The notes below the pieces were generated by a model. It was not told the origin of the DNA. It saw only the letters and a program-made list of their open reading frames with translations, and did not search any database. A stretch of DNA of 63,428 nt from an uncultured Bellilinea sp. (GTDB lineage: Bacteria > Chloroflexota > Anaerolineae > Anaerolineales > Anaerolineaceae), in contig CALHYE010000019.1 in assembly GCA_938040735.1 (NCBI GenBank), forward strand, positions 1 through 63,428. The letters run 5' to 3'. Below, in pieces: positions 1-8,163 of the stretch; position 1 is the stretch's first letter; every line of letters begins with the position of its first letter. Position numbers and translations under genes: made by a program.

Positions 1-2
1 TT

Positions 3-620
3 TGCAGCGAGAATCCGGTTCGCCAAATTAAACCGCCTATCGCAGAGAAGAAAACCATTATTCCATTATCAAAAATAGAAATTAATGCTCTGTTAGATAG
101 CGCTGTTCATTCTCGTTACCCTCATCGAAATCGGGCGATAATTCTCGTGTTGATTGATACAGGAATTAGAGCGACTGAGTTGTGTAACCTGTTGATAAAT
201 GATTTGAATTGGGTTACTGGGCACGTCAGAGTTGTCGGCAAAGGGAAAAAAGAGCGTTTAGTTCCGATATCAAATGAAACGCTTGGGGTTATTGAAGATT
301 ATCTTTCCATTCGGAAAAATACGGCTCAATCTGCTCCATTGTTTGCGCTAAAGAGCGAGAAGCCGTTGGATCGATACAAGTTAAGAAAAATTCTAGCAGA
401 ATTAGGCTCTAGCGGTAAGGTAAGTCATGTTTTTCCTCATCGGTTCAGACATACTTTTGCGATTCAATTTCTGAGAAATGGGGGAAATATATATTCGCTT
501 CAAAAAATTTTGGGGCATTCAACTCTAGATATGGTGAAGAGGTATTTGGCTATTGCCCAAAATGATATTGATCATGATCATGCCATCGCCTCGCCAGTTC
601 GGTGTTGGAATCTGTTTTAG
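3..620 (+). CDS. Tyrosine recombinase / phage-type integrase, 5' end outside window
   Basis: Catalytic part of a tyrosine site-specific recombinase. The frame is open from the left edge (first full codon at 3), so the gene begins upstream; the GTG at 147 is internal to the domain and is not the start. About 205 residues are visible. All expected catalytic motifs are present in order: Arg in TGIRATEL, Lys in GKGKKERL, the H-x-x-R box in HRFRHTF, His in LGHSTLD and the nucleophilic Tyr in VKRYLAIA near the C-terminus. The DNA is visibly more AT-rich than the rest of the window, consistent with acquired DNA. It ends 24 bp before a 3' tRNA fragment, the usual arrangement of an integrase at the edge of an integrated element. 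A XerC/D-like housekeeping recombinase is possible but the position argues for a mobile-element enzyme. Confidence 0.85.
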   Translation, partial: CSENPVRQIKPPIAEKKTIIPLSKIEINALLDSAVHSRYPHRNRAIILVLIDTGIRATELCNLLINDLNWVTGHVRVVGKGKKERLVPISNETLGVIEDYLSIRKNTAQSAPLFALKSEKPLDRYKLRKILAELGSSGKVSHVFPHRFRHTFAIQFLRNGGNIYSLQKILGHSTLDMVKRYLAIAQNDIDHDHAIASPVRCWNLF

Positions 621-644
621 TTTTTGAAAAGCGACTGCCGATCT

Positions 645-691
645 CACGGTTAGGGTCCGTGAGGTCGGCGGTTCAAATCCGCCCGCCCCGA
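645..691 (+). other. 3' fragment of a tRNA (Pro-like, AGG loop): probable attachment site
   Basis: The sequence folds as the 3' part of a class I tRNA: anticodon stem CACGG/CCGTG (645-649/657-661) with loop TTAGGGT, variable loop AGGTC, T-arm GGCGG-TTCAAAT-CCGCC (667-683), acceptor 3' strand CGCCCCG (684-690) and discriminator A691. CCA is not encoded. The matching 5' acceptor strand (CGGGGCG) and a D-arm are absent upstream, where the integrase ends instead. A tRNA reduced to its part from the anticodon arm onward, next to an integrase, is what remains at one end of an element that integrated into a tRNA gene. The AGG anticodon (Pro) is unusual in bacteria, so identity is tentative. Confidence 0.65.
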
Positions 692-697
692 CAGGTG

Positions 698-726
698 AGA
701 GGATGAACCCGACATCCTCTTTTTTT
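698..726 (+). terminator. Rho-independent terminator behind the tRNA fragment
   Basis: Perfect 8-bp stem AGAGGATG / CATCCTCT with a 7-nt loop, followed by six further Ts. It lies 6 nt after the discriminator base of the tRNA fragment, so it is probably the original terminator of that tRNA gene, left on the chromosomal side of the element junction. Confidence 0.8.
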
Positions 727-730
727 ATTG

Positions 731-769
731 TCGGCGGTTCTCCCATCGAGGGAGGTTTTGCTCTTGCGG
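731..769 (+). repeat. tRNA-flank repeat, copy with CTCCC-ATCGA-GGGAG hairpin
   Basis: The first bases repeat the T-arm start of the neighbouring tRNA fragment (GTCGGCGGTTC). They are followed by a hairpin with stem CTCCC (740-744), loop ATCGA (745-749) and GGGAG (750-754), then GGT and, 14 nt past the loop, TTGCGG (764-769). The same order (tRNA T-arm sequence, ATCGA hairpin, GGT, TTGCGG) occurs in the 60-bp array at 62941-63206, and an ATCGA hairpin occurs behind tRNA-Glu at 32371-32383. Whether it is transcribed or mobile is unknown. Confidence 0.6.
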
Positions 770-819
770 ATTTTGTACAACAAGGCGAATTGAACGAGAA
801 ATAACCCGATAAAGATTCG

Positions 820-1479
820 TTAAAAAGCGGGCTCCATTTGGGGTGGTTTTTGAAACCGGTAGGGAATTATAAAAAAACCAAACAACGGTTCACCGGTGGA
901 TTGAATGAAAAGCGGGGCCGTCGCGCTTTTACCCATGAAAAATCGGATGAACGGATTCAGGTGCGGGTGATTGGGGTCATAAAGGAAGATTGAGAGCTGC
1001 TCAAGCGCCGGATCAAGTTCATAACTAATGGCAAGAACCTGATGATTTTGGGTCGGGCTTTGGACGCCGCGCACGCGCACCAAACCCAATACGGCTGGTT
1101 CGCCTTTTTGTAGCAAACGGCGCAGTTTTGGGATTTCGTAACGTTTGACGCGGGTTACGATTTGTTTTTCGTCAATGACCATCCATTCCATAAACTTAAG
1201 TACGGTAAAAACTTTCAGGCTGTCTAATTGGCGGTCACAAAGAAATCCAAAAAATTTCGGATCAATTTCCTGCGGTGTTTGGAAGAGAGGGGGTAACCGG
1301 TTAGCATGAAAATAATCCAGCGCGGCAAAACACATTCCTCCGCACAACCCAAAAGTAATCTCATTGATGTTTATCATCCCGGCATAAGGCAGATTCATAA
1401 ATACCGGGAATTGAAGTTGAAAGGAGTTGATGAAACGAAAGCGATGCCGGGATGAAAAATTACTGGAGATTTTTTCCAT
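820..1479 (-). CDS. Hypothetical protein with papain-like (C39-like) Cys/His/Asp signature
   Basis: A 219-residue protein without signal peptide or membrane segment. Three short motifs are spaced like a papain-fold catalytic set: Cys in GLCGGMCFAAL near residue 50, His in QNHQVLAIS near residue 150, and an acidic/amide residue in FLYDPNHPH about 20 residues later. I recall the GxCGGM-F-A-L-D-Y-F pattern from widespread uncharacterised bacterial proteins, but I do not know an established function. I chose the ATG at 1479 (MEKISSN); a TTG 12 nt upstream is possible and neither has a clear Shine-Dalgarno. The gene stands alone, divergent from the protease gene at 1715. Peptidase activity is an inference from motif spacing only. 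Confidence 0.6.
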   Translation of the reverse strand: MEKISSNFSSRHRFRFINSFQLQFPVFMNLPYAGMININEITFGLCGGMCFAALDYFHANRLPPLFQTPQEIDPKFFGFLCDRQLDSLKVFTVLKFMEWMVIDEKQIVTRVKRYEIPKLRRLLQKGEPAVLGLVRVRGVQSPTQNHQVLAISYELDPALEQLSIFLYDPNHPHLNPFIRFFMGKSATAPLFIQSTGEPLFGFFIIPYRFQKPPQMEPAF

Positions 1480-1511
1480 TTTTACTAACAAAATTTAAAC
1501 GAATTATTTAC

Positions 1512-1540
1512 TTGAAAAATGGAGGTTTCGATCTTATTAT
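1512..1540 (+). promoter_or_regulatory. Promoter for the lipoprotein protease gene
   Basis: TTGAAA (1512-1517), 17-bp spacer, TATTAT (1535-1540). This gives a predicted start near 1547 and a leader of about 170 nt before the ATG at 1715. It lies in the divergent gap between the papain-like gene and the protease gene. Confidence 0.5.
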
Positions 1541-1714
1541 AGAAAATAATACCATCGAATCAGAGAATTTAAGGGCTATTTTATGATCTAAATACTCAAT
1601 GATTTCCAAGAGGGTGAAAACAAAAATCATCCTTTGGTGGATGGATTGTTAGGTAGTAAAATCAATAATAGTAACAGTATTTATCCAATTTTTTGCCAGC
1701 CAATGGAGGAAAAC

Positions 1715-3310
1715 ATGAGACGCGCTCAGTATCTGGGGACAATCTTGTTGATTTTAAGTCTATTAATGGCTTGTACGCCAGCCAGTCCACCCACCACAGC
1801 ACCCACTAATCCACCGGTTGAATTGCCTACATCTGCTCCACAAGCTACCTCTACGCAACAGGTGGATGTGCTGACCTTATTGCGCAGCGCGACGATCCGG
1901 ATTGTTGCTGAAGGTAGTTTCGTTGATCCCGAATTAGGAAGTGTCTTTAACGTGCCGGGGCAGGGCTCTGGATTTATCATTGACCCTTCGGGTATTGCGG
2001 TGACCAATAACCATGTTGTCACTGGCGCGGCCTTGTTAAAGGTTTATGTTGAGGGTGAAACCCGTCCGCGCAATGCACGAATTTTAGGCGTTTCCGAGTG
2101 CTGGGACTTAGCGGTAATTGATATTGAAGGCGAAGATTTTCCATTCCTGAATTTTTATGAGGGTGAGGTAATTCCCGGTTTGGAAGTGTATGCTGCGGGC
2201 TTTCCTGTGTTTGGAAACACCGAATATACACTGACGAAGGGAATTGTTTCCAAAGCCAATGCGGACGGAGAAACCAGTTGGGCTTCTGTCCCAGCCGTGA
2301 TTGAACATGATGCCCGTATTCGCGGCGGTAATTCTGGCGGCCCGCTGGTCACCATGCAAGGGCAGGTGGTTGGGGTCAATTATGCGGGTAACAATGTGTT
2401 GGATCAAAACTTTGCAATTCGGGCAAAGGAAGCGCGCCGAGTGATTGAAACTTTGCGCTCCGGACAGGATTTTGAGTCCATTGGGATTAATGGGCAGGCA
2501 GTTGTTTCAGAAGATGGAAGTCTTTCTGGAATTTGGGTATCATCGGTAAAGTCCGGTTCACCTGCGAGCAAGGCGGGTGTGCAAGCCGGCGATATTATTA
2601 CGATGATGGAGAATTTGGTATTAGCTACCGATGGAACGATTAGCGACTATTGCAGTATTTTGAGAACCCGCAGCGCCAGCGATGTTCTTTCCATTGAGGT
2701 CTTAAGATTTTCCACTCAGGAGTTTCTGGCCGGCGAATTGAACGGCAAGCCGTTGCAAACCAAGTTTTCCTTTGCGCAGCAATTGGAAGAAGATGTGGCC
2801 GGCGGCAGCGGACAGACCTATGGCGATTATGTGCTGGTGCAGGATGATTACGGGGCGATACAGGTCGCCGTTCCATCCACATGGACACAGGTGGACGGCT
2901 CTCCGTGGGTTTCGGATGGTGAAATCATCGGAGCGGCGATCACTGCGGCAGCCAATTTAGACCGATTTAACAATGCTTTTGATGAACCGGGCATTTTCTT
3001 TGGTGTATCGGACGAGGTTGCAAAACTGGCCGGCTATATCCAGTTGCTGGATTATTACAAATCCGTTTTCCAATCCTCCTGCAAATGGCAAACCCGCGAA
3101 AAATACGAGGATAACGCTTTTGAGGGTTCCTATGATGTGTATAAGAATTGCGATGGGGCGGGCAACCTGTTTGTGGTGCTTACCGCCCGACCCAAAGTGA
3201 ATAAAACTTCTTTACTGGTATCGGTTTTGTTCAATGCCATGACGGAAGCAGACCTTACGGCCTTTGATCAAGTGTTGGCAACCTTTGATGTTGTAGGGGT
3301 TTTACCGTAA
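1715..3310 (+). CDS. Secreted lipoprotein serine protease, trypsin-like plus PDZ (HtrA/DegP type)
   Basis: A 531-residue exported protease. The start is ATG 1715 because GGAGGA sits 4 nt upstream and the product then begins with a clean lipoprotein signal (lipobox LLMAC, Cys20); the open frame extends further upstream without signal. A Thr/Pro-rich linker follows to about residue 50. The chymotrypsin-fold domain carries the complete triad: His100 (TNNHVVTG), Asp131 (WDLAVID) and Ser207 (RGGNSGGPL). A PDZ domain follows (around 270-350, with SGSPASKAGVQAGDII), then about 170 residues I do not recognise. HtrA-type proteases degrade or process misfolded envelope proteins. A terminator directly follows, so it is probably monocistronic. 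Confidence 0.85.
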   Translation: MRRAQYLGTILLILSLLMACTPASPPTTAPTNPPVELPTSAPQATSTQQVDVLTLLRSATIRIVAEGSFVDPELGSVFNVPGQGSGFIIDPSGIAVTNNHVVTGAALLKVYVEGETRPRNARILGVSECWDLAVIDIEGEDFPFLNFYEGEVIPGLEVYAAGFPVFGNTEYTLTKGIVSKANADGETSWASVPAVIEHDARIRGGNSGGPLVTMQGQVVGVNYAGNNVLDQNFAIRAKEARRVIETLRSGQDFESIGINGQAVVSEDGSLSGIWVSSVKSGSPASKAGVQAGDIITMMENLVLATDGTISDYCSILRTRSASDVLSIEVLRFSTQEFLAGELNGKPLQTKFSFAQQLEEDVAGGSGQTYGDYVLVQDDYGAIQVAVPSTWTQVDGSPWVSDGEIIGAAITAAANLDRFNNAFDEPGIFFGVSDEVAKLAGYIQLLDYYKSVFQSSCKWQTREKYEDNAFEGSYDVYKNCDGAGNLFVVLTARPKVNKTSLLVSVLFNAMTEADLTAFDQVLATFDVVGVLP

Positions 3311-3336
3311 AGTTATACGGCATTTTGCCGATCAAG

Positions 3337-3367
3337 GGGGGCTGAACTTGTTTCAGCCCCCCTTTTT
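3337..3367 (+). terminator. Rho-independent terminator after the protease gene
   Basis: Strong GC stem GGGGGGCTGAA (3337-3347) pairing with TTTCAGCCCCC across a short loop, then TTTTT. It starts 26 nt after the protease stop codon. Confidence 0.85.
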
Positions 3368-3419
3368 ATTGGTAAAATCGGGTTACTTATTGTTTGAATC
3401 TTGCAAAAGGAGTGAGGTA

Positions 3420-3926
3420 ATGAATCGAAAAAACAGGATGATCCTGATGGGGGGCATAATCTTAATGCTGGTTTCGCTGGCCTGCAATCTCAGCCTTCAG
3501 GATGGTAAGTTGACCATACCGATCACATTGAAAGAGGAGGCGATTAAGCAAATCATTACGACCGCTCAATCAGCAGCCGCTTCGCAGGGTGAAAGGCTGC
3601 CGGTTATTGAAGTTGAAGATATTGAATTCATTGAACCCGACAAGATCGTTGCAAGGGGGCAATATCGAGCATTGGGCGGTCAACGGTTGAATGGGCAGGT
3701 TGAACTTAAGTTCTTAGTCGTCAACGACCAGCCCAAGGTTGAAGTGACCGCCATTAATATTCCCGGCGTAGACCTGGCGAGCGATGCAATCAAAAGAGTC
3801 AACGAAGCGCTTTCCAAAGTGATTCAGGATCAGGTGAAAGAATCAGGAGAAGGGGCGGTGGTTAAGTCTATAACCGTTGAAAAAGATGCGTTGAAAATTG
3901 TGGTAGAGGTTACCGTTCGCCGCTGA
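3420..3926 (+). CDS. Small lipoprotein of unknown function
   Basis: A 168-residue protein with a lipoprotein signal ending in LVSLAC (Cys22). ATG 3420 is preceded by AAAGGAGTGAGGTA and is preferred over the longer open frame, which runs into the upstream terminator. The mature part has alternating charged and hydrophobic segments (EVEDIEFIEPDKIVARGQY, then a second amphipathic strand set) and a C-terminal beta-like SITVEKDALKIVVEVTV, suggesting a small beta-rich lipid-binding or scaffold fold. I do not recognise the family. It ends 11 nt before the convergent GGDEF gene. Confidence 0.65.
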   Translation: MNRKNRMILMGGIILMLVSLACNLSLQDGKLTIPITLKEEAIKQIITTAQSAAASQGERLPVIEVEDIEFIEPDKIVARGQYRALGGQRLNGQVELKFLVVNDQPKVEVTAINIPGVDLASDAIKRVNEALSKVIQDQVKESGEGAVVKSITVEKDALKIVVEVTVRR

Positions 3927-3937
3927 GGATCAATTCT

Positions 3938-5290
3938 TCAGATGACGCTGATGCGGTTGCGCCCTTTTTCCTTTGCCTGATAGAGCGCCTTATCCGCGGC
4001 GTTGCTAATGGCGATTGCGGTTTTGAACTGCGGGAAAGAAGCAATACCAGCGCTGAATGTGACCGTGAACACACCTTCGGCGCCGAGGTGGTGCAGCCGG
4101 GAAAAACTTTCCCTCAGTTTATCCACAACCGAGGCTGCTTCGGCGGCGGTAGTGTTGGGAAATATGATTGAAAACTCCTCCCCGCCATAACGACCGATTA
4201 AATCGGTGCGGCGTAAGCGTTGTTTGAGCATGCGAGCCAGGCTCTTAAGCACTCGGTCGCCAGCAGAATGTCCATAGCGGTCATTGACATTCTTGAAATG
4301 ATCCAGATCAATCATTGCAAAAGAAAGCGGTTGTTTGTCTCGCTCCGAACGGAGTAATTCCTTGACGAGCCTTTCTTTGATGGTGGTGTGATTGAGCAAG
4401 TTGGTTAAGCCATCGTAAATCATCAAGGAGCGCAGTTTGCGGTAACGCTCGATGCGAGAGGTGACTGAGGCAATCAGATGCTCCGGTTTTACAGGTTTGA
4501 TCAGGAAATCATCGGCGCCCATCATAAGGGCGGCCAGCTGGCGGTCGCGATCGGTTTCAGCGGAGAGAAAAACGATCGGTACCGAAACAAAATTTTCCAT
4601 CTGGCGGATCATCCGCGCCAGTTCAATTCCATTACAGTCTGGCAGGTACATATCCAGAAGAATCAGATCGGGGTTGAATTCGATCATGGGGTGAATCATC
4701 TGGCGCGGGTCGGTTACAATGCGGGTTTGCATACCGATTTTTTCCAAATGCATGGCGTAAAAACTGGCTTGCGATAAGACATCGTCAATAATCAAAATTC
4801 GATTGGGGACAGTCGGCGTTGGATTGGCGAATTCATCCAGAGAACCAACTAAAGTACTGATGTCCAGCGGATGAGTAAAAAAGGCCGACCCGCCAGCGCG
4901 CACGACTCTTAGTCGTAAATCGAAATTATCCTCCGTGCTGATGATGATCAATGGTATAGGATTGGATTGTTTTTTCAGTTTTTGCGCCAGTTCTTCGTAA
5001 TCTTCAAAAGAAAGGGTTTTTGAATCGACAAAGGCGAGGATGGCATTGGGCAATGACCAGCGCAAAGCAGAAATCAGTTCGTCTGATTTTACAAATTGGT
5101 TAACCTGATAACCAAAGGCGCTGATTTGATCGGTCAGTTCTTGGGCTTCTTGTTGATTCCGAATAAAAAGAAATATCCGATAATTCAGTTTAGGTTTATA
5201 AACCGATGAAACCATAAAAGAGTCATCGGACATCAGATAGTTGGTCATGCGAATCGTTGGTTTCCGGTTGATGTCAAAAAAGTATTCCAA
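3938..5290 (-). CDS. Response regulator diguanylate cyclase (degenerate REC, REC, GGDEF)
   Basis: A 450-residue cytoplasmic signalling protein. Residues about 30-150 resemble a receiver domain lacking the usual acidic pocket. Residues about 165-285 form a canonical receiver (IDD pocket, LLDMYLPDCNG with the phosphoacceptor Asp, then SAE and KPVKPE). A GGDEF domain follows with active-site motif RYGGEEF and an RxxD inhibitory site (RRTD) five residues before it, so it should make c-di-GMP with product feedback. The frame opens with TTG at 5290 without a good ribosome site; ATG at 5248 or 5233 are alternatives. No histidine kinase lies nearby. Confidence 0.85.
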   Translation of the reverse strand: MEYFFDINRKPTIRMTNYLMSDDSFMVSSVYKPKLNYRIFLFIRNQQEAQELTDQISAFGYQVNQFVKSDELISALRWSLPNAILAFVDSKTLSFEDYEELAQKLKKQSNPIPLIIISTEDNFDLRLRVVRAGGSAFFTHPLDISTLVGSLDEFANPTPTVPNRILIIDDVLSQASFYAMHLEKIGMQTRIVTDPRQMIHPMIEFNPDLILLDMYLPDCNGIELARMIRQMENFVSVPIVFLSAETDRDRQLAALMMGADDFLIKPVKPEHLIASVTSRIERYRKLRSLMIYDGLTNLLNHTTIKERLVKELLRSERDKQPLSFAMIDLDHFKNVNDRYGHSAGDRVLKSLARMLKQRLRRTDLIGRYGGEEFSIIFPNTTAAEAASVVDKLRESFSRLHHLGAEGVFTVTFSAGIASFPQFKTAIAISNAADKALYQAKEKGRNRISVI

Positions 5291-5413
5291 GGTTTGAGGA
5301 TTTTGTTTTTGATTATATCTGATTCTTCCTTAAAGAGCATAACTTTTATCGGCAATACCAAGATTGTACACTCTAAGGGGTGATTGAATTTTGTGCTGGC
5401 GACTCATCTGAGG

Positions 5414-5441
5414 TTCAACAAAACGAAAATAAAAGTATAAT
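5414..5441 (+). promoter_or_regulatory. Putative promoter of the ino1 operon
   Basis: Perfect -10 TATAAT (5436-5441) with a weak -35 TTCAAC (5414-5419) at 16 bp. It implies a leader of about 118 nt before ino1. No other feature is visible in the 5291-5565 gap. Confidence 0.4.
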
Positions 5442-5565
5442 AGGTGAAAGCTTGCGCGTGGTATTGTCAGGCAAGAAATGGATTAAAAAATTGTCTCTTT
5501 AACCCACAGACCAAAGGTATTCAACCAATACAAATCATTCTCCAAAGGAGTTTACAACAAGAAAT

Positions 5566-6651
5566 ATGGCAAAGGATAAAAAAGTTCGCGTAGCAATCGT
5601 TGGGGTGGGAAATTGCGCTTCTTCGCTTGTGCAGGGAGTGCACTACTATCGAAATGCTTCCGAATCGGATCGCATACCGGGATTGATGCATGTCAATCTT
5701 GGCGGATACCACATACGCGATATCGAGTTTACGGCTGCTTTTGATGTGGTAGACACAAAGGTTGGAAAAGACCTTTCAGAGGCGATTTTTGCTTATCCTA
5801 ACAATACCTACAAATTCACCGACGTGCCCTTTCTCAACGTGCCGGTTTACCGCGGAATGACCCATGATGGGTTGGGTAAGTACCTCAGCCAGATTGTCAA
5901 AAAAGCCCCCGGTCCGACGGCGGATATTGTGGGTATTTTGCGAGAAACCCAAACGGATGTGGTGGTGAGCTACTTGCCGGTTGGTTCTGAAATGGCTACC
6001 AAATGGTATGTGGAGCAGGTGCTGGAAGCCGGCTGTGGTTTTGTCAATGCGATCCCCGTCTTCATCGCCAGTTCGGAATACTGGTCAGAGCGCTTCCGCC
6101 AGAAGAAATTGCCCATCATTGGGGATGATATAAAGAGTCAGGTTGGAGCAACCATTTTACATCGGGTTCTCACCAGCCTGTTTGTGGATCGCGGGGTGAG
6201 ACTCGACCGTACCTATCAATTAAACTTTGGCGGTAACACCGATTTTCTCAACATGCTGGAACGGGAGCGTTTGGAGTCCAAAAAAATCTCGAAGACCGGA
6301 GCAGTGACCTCGATGCTGCCGTACACCCTTCCCGAAGATAATATCCACGTCGGGCCAAGCGATTATGTGCCGTGGCTGACCGACCGCAAGTGGTGCTACA
6401 TTCGCATGGAAGGAACGACCTTTGGCGAAGTGCCGCTCAATTTGGAAGCGAAATTAGAAGTGTGGGATTCTCCCAATTCGGCGGGTGTGGTGATTGATGC
6501 GATTCGCTGTGTGAAACTGGCCCTTGACCGTGGCATTGGTGGACCGTTATATGCGCCATCTTCCTATTTCATGAAGACCCCGCCTAAACAATTCCGGGAT
6601 TCGGTGGCGCTGGAGATGACCGAAGCATTTATTCGTGGTGAGGCTGAGTAA
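5566..6651 (+). CDS. ino1: Myo-inositol-1-phosphate synthase
   Basis: Converts glucose 6-phosphate to inositol 3-phosphate using bound NAD. The 361-residue length matches the short bacterial/archaeal type. The N-terminus carries the Rossmann motif [13 protein letters not shown]; later blocks typical of the family include [19 protein letters not shown] and [12 protein letters not shown] with the conserved KSQ/GNTD lysine and asparagine environment. Shine-Dalgarno AAAGGAG lies about 14 nt upstream of ATG 5566, rather far. It heads a run of same-strand genes; the next overlaps by 17 nt. The product would feed phosphatidylinositol-type lipids or inositol-derived solutes, an inference from the reaction. 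Confidence 0.92.
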   Translation: MAKDKKVRVAIVGVGNCASSLVQGVHYYRNASESDRIPGLMHVNLGGYHIRDIEFTAAFDVVDTKVGKDLSEAIFAYPNNTYKFTDVPFLNVPVYRGMTHDGLGKYLSQIVKKAPGPTADIVGILRETQTDVVVSYLPVGSEMATKWYVEQVLEAGCGFVNAIPVFIASSEYWSERFRQKKLPIIGDDIKSQVGATILHRVLTSLFVDRGVRLDRTYQLNFGGNTDFLNMLERERLESKKISKTGAVTSMLPYTLPEDNIHVGPSDYVPWLTDRKWCYIRMEGTTFGEVPLNLEAKLEVWDSPNSAGVVIDAIRCVKLALDRGIGGPLYAPSSYFMKTPPKQFRDSVALEMTEAFIRGEAE

Positions 6652-7813
6652 ACACCGCTTTCTCCTTTTGGGTATCATGTGGGCGCTCATTGGTCATCTG
6701 GCGGCGTGCGTAAGCGTTGCTGAACTGCCGCCAGATGTTCAATTAATTCCCTCGCTGACGTGGACGACAGAGGGGATATCCACACCTTCGCCGTTTCTTC
6801 CCTTGCCTTCATCCACGGCCTTTGCCCAAACCGATACCTCCACCCCGACTCCGGTTTTGACCCAAACACCCTTAACCCTTGGGATGTTTTCACCCCGCCT
6901 GAACAAGGGGGTTGTGCCGGTATCGTACTTGCAGGATACCTGCCGCTACCTTGCCGACCGCTGGAATCCGCAGAATGCCGAGCCGGGAACGCTTGTGGTG
7001 CCGATTATGTATCATGGTGTCCGAAAAGAAGGCGGGGCAATTCATGACAACATCACCGTGTCGGAAAAGTATTTCAAAGAAACCATGCAGCACGCGCTTG
7101 ATTTGGGGTTTCAAACGATCACAATGGAGCAGTTGGCTGCATTCTTGCAACACAATGCCTATATCCCGCCTCGTTCATTACTGTTGATCATTGACGACCG
7201 CCGGCTGGGAACCGTTCGCAACCATTTTTTGCCGGTTTTGGGGCAATACAATTGGACGATGGTCATGGCTTATATTACGGGCGTAGCCGATCAGAGAGAA
7301 TGGCGCGAGATTAAATCGGTGCTGGAAAGCGGAAGGGTTGAGATTCAAGCCCATGGATTCCTGCATAATGGTTCAACCTACTTTACGGAGAACACTCCGG
7401 CTGAGGTTATCCACGATGAAATTTATGGGCCAATTACGGCATTTGAGGAAAATTTGGGCTATCGTCCAATCGCCTTCATTTGGCCGGGTGGGAATTTTAC
7501 TCCCCACACTGTGCTTGAAGTGCGCAAAGCCGGTTATCAATTGGGTTTTACTGCTTACGCGCGAGGCCCAATCCTGTTCAACTGGATTCCACAGGGAGAA
7601 CCGGAACGCTCTGCGGGTGATCCGTTGCTGCTTTTACCGCGTTACTGGAGCACAGCGGCTTATCTGAATTTGGATCAGGCGGTAGAATTGGGTCAACAGG
7701 CAGCCGAATATGCGCGCCAGAATCAACAAACCGAATTCGACTGGTACCAGCAATCCTGCCGTCCGGCTTATCCTCCTCTTGGCCTGACCGCCGAAGCAAC
7801 TCACCAGCCATGA
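6635..7813 (+). CDS. Lipoprotein polysaccharide deacetylase (NodB domain)
   Basis: A 392-residue exported protein with a signal ending in LIGHLAAC (lipobox LAAC), a Ser/Thr/Pro linker, then a NodB-fold domain from about residue 120. Carbohydrate esterase 4 motifs are visible: metal/base pair IIDDR (motif 1, usually TFDD), QAHGFLH matching HxxxH (motif 2) and [10 protein letters not shown] (motif 3). It presumably removes acetyl groups from cell-wall or surface glycans. The start is GTG 6635 or GTG 6638, both inside the end of ino1; the 17-nt overlap implies translational coupling. The downstream HIT gene overlaps it by ATGA. Confidence 0.8.
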   Translation: MVRLSKHRFLLLGIMWALIGHLAACVSVAELPPDVQLIPSLTWTTEGISTPSPFLPLPSSTAFAQTDTSTPTPVLTQTPLTLGMFSPRLNKGVVPVSYLQDTCRYLADRWNPQNAEPGTLVVPIMYHGVRKEGGAIHDNITVSEKYFKETMQHALDLGFQTITMEQLAAFLQHNAYIPPRSLLLIIDDRRLGTVRNHFLPVLGQYNWTMVMAYITGVADQREWREIKSVLESGRVEIQAHGFLHNGSTYFTENTPAEVIHDEIYGPITAFEENLGYRPIAFIWPGGNFTPHTVLEVRKAGYQLGFTAYARGPILFNWIPQGEPERSAGDPLLLLPRYWSTAAYLNLDQAVELGQQAAEYARQNQQTEFDWYQQSCRPAYPPLGLTAEATHQP

Positions 7814-8154
7814 ACGATTGTATCTTTTGTCAAATCATTGCGGGTGAAGCGCCTGCCACAATTCTGTATGCCGATGAGCAGGTCACGGCGTTCTATGATA
7901 TCCATCCGATCACGCCGGTACACATTCTGGTGGTGCCGAACCGGCACATTGAATCGGTGAATGAAGTAAAGGAGGAAGATGCGGGATTGTTGGGGCGCTT
8001 AATCGTGGTTGCCAGACATTTGGCCCTTGCCAATAACCTGCATCGGCGCGGCTACCGGCTGGTGATTAACACCGGCCCGGAAGCCGGACAGTCGGTTTTC
8101 CATCTTCATCTCCACTTAATTGGGGGACGAAGAATGCCGTTCCGATTTGAATAG
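7810..8154 (+). CDS. HIT family nucleotide hydrolase/transferase (HINT type)
   Basis: A 114-residue protein covering exactly one HIT domain: N-terminal DCIFCQIIAGEAPA, central HILVVPNRHIES and the C-terminal histidine triad HLHLHLIGG. HINT proteins hydrolyse adenosine phosphoramidates and related nucleotides. Both Cys residues of the usual N-terminal CIFC zinc site are present. It starts at the ATG overlapping the previous stop (ATGA) and ends 9 nt before the next gene, so it is co-transcribed with cell-envelope genes; no functional link is obvious. Confidence 0.92.
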   Translation: MNDCIFCQIIAGEAPATILYADEQVTAFYDIHPITPVHILVVPNRHIESVNEVKEEDAGLLGRLIVVARHLALANNLHRRGYRLVINTGPEAGQSVFHLHLHLIGGRRMPFRFE

Positions 8155-8163
8155 AGGGGGAGG

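Noticed and set aside
525-746. Minus-strand 73-residue open frame containing GGFEPPTSRT
   Set aside because: This phrase is a familiar artefact of translating the antisense of a tRNA 3' end. It overlaps the tRNA fragment and the terminator.
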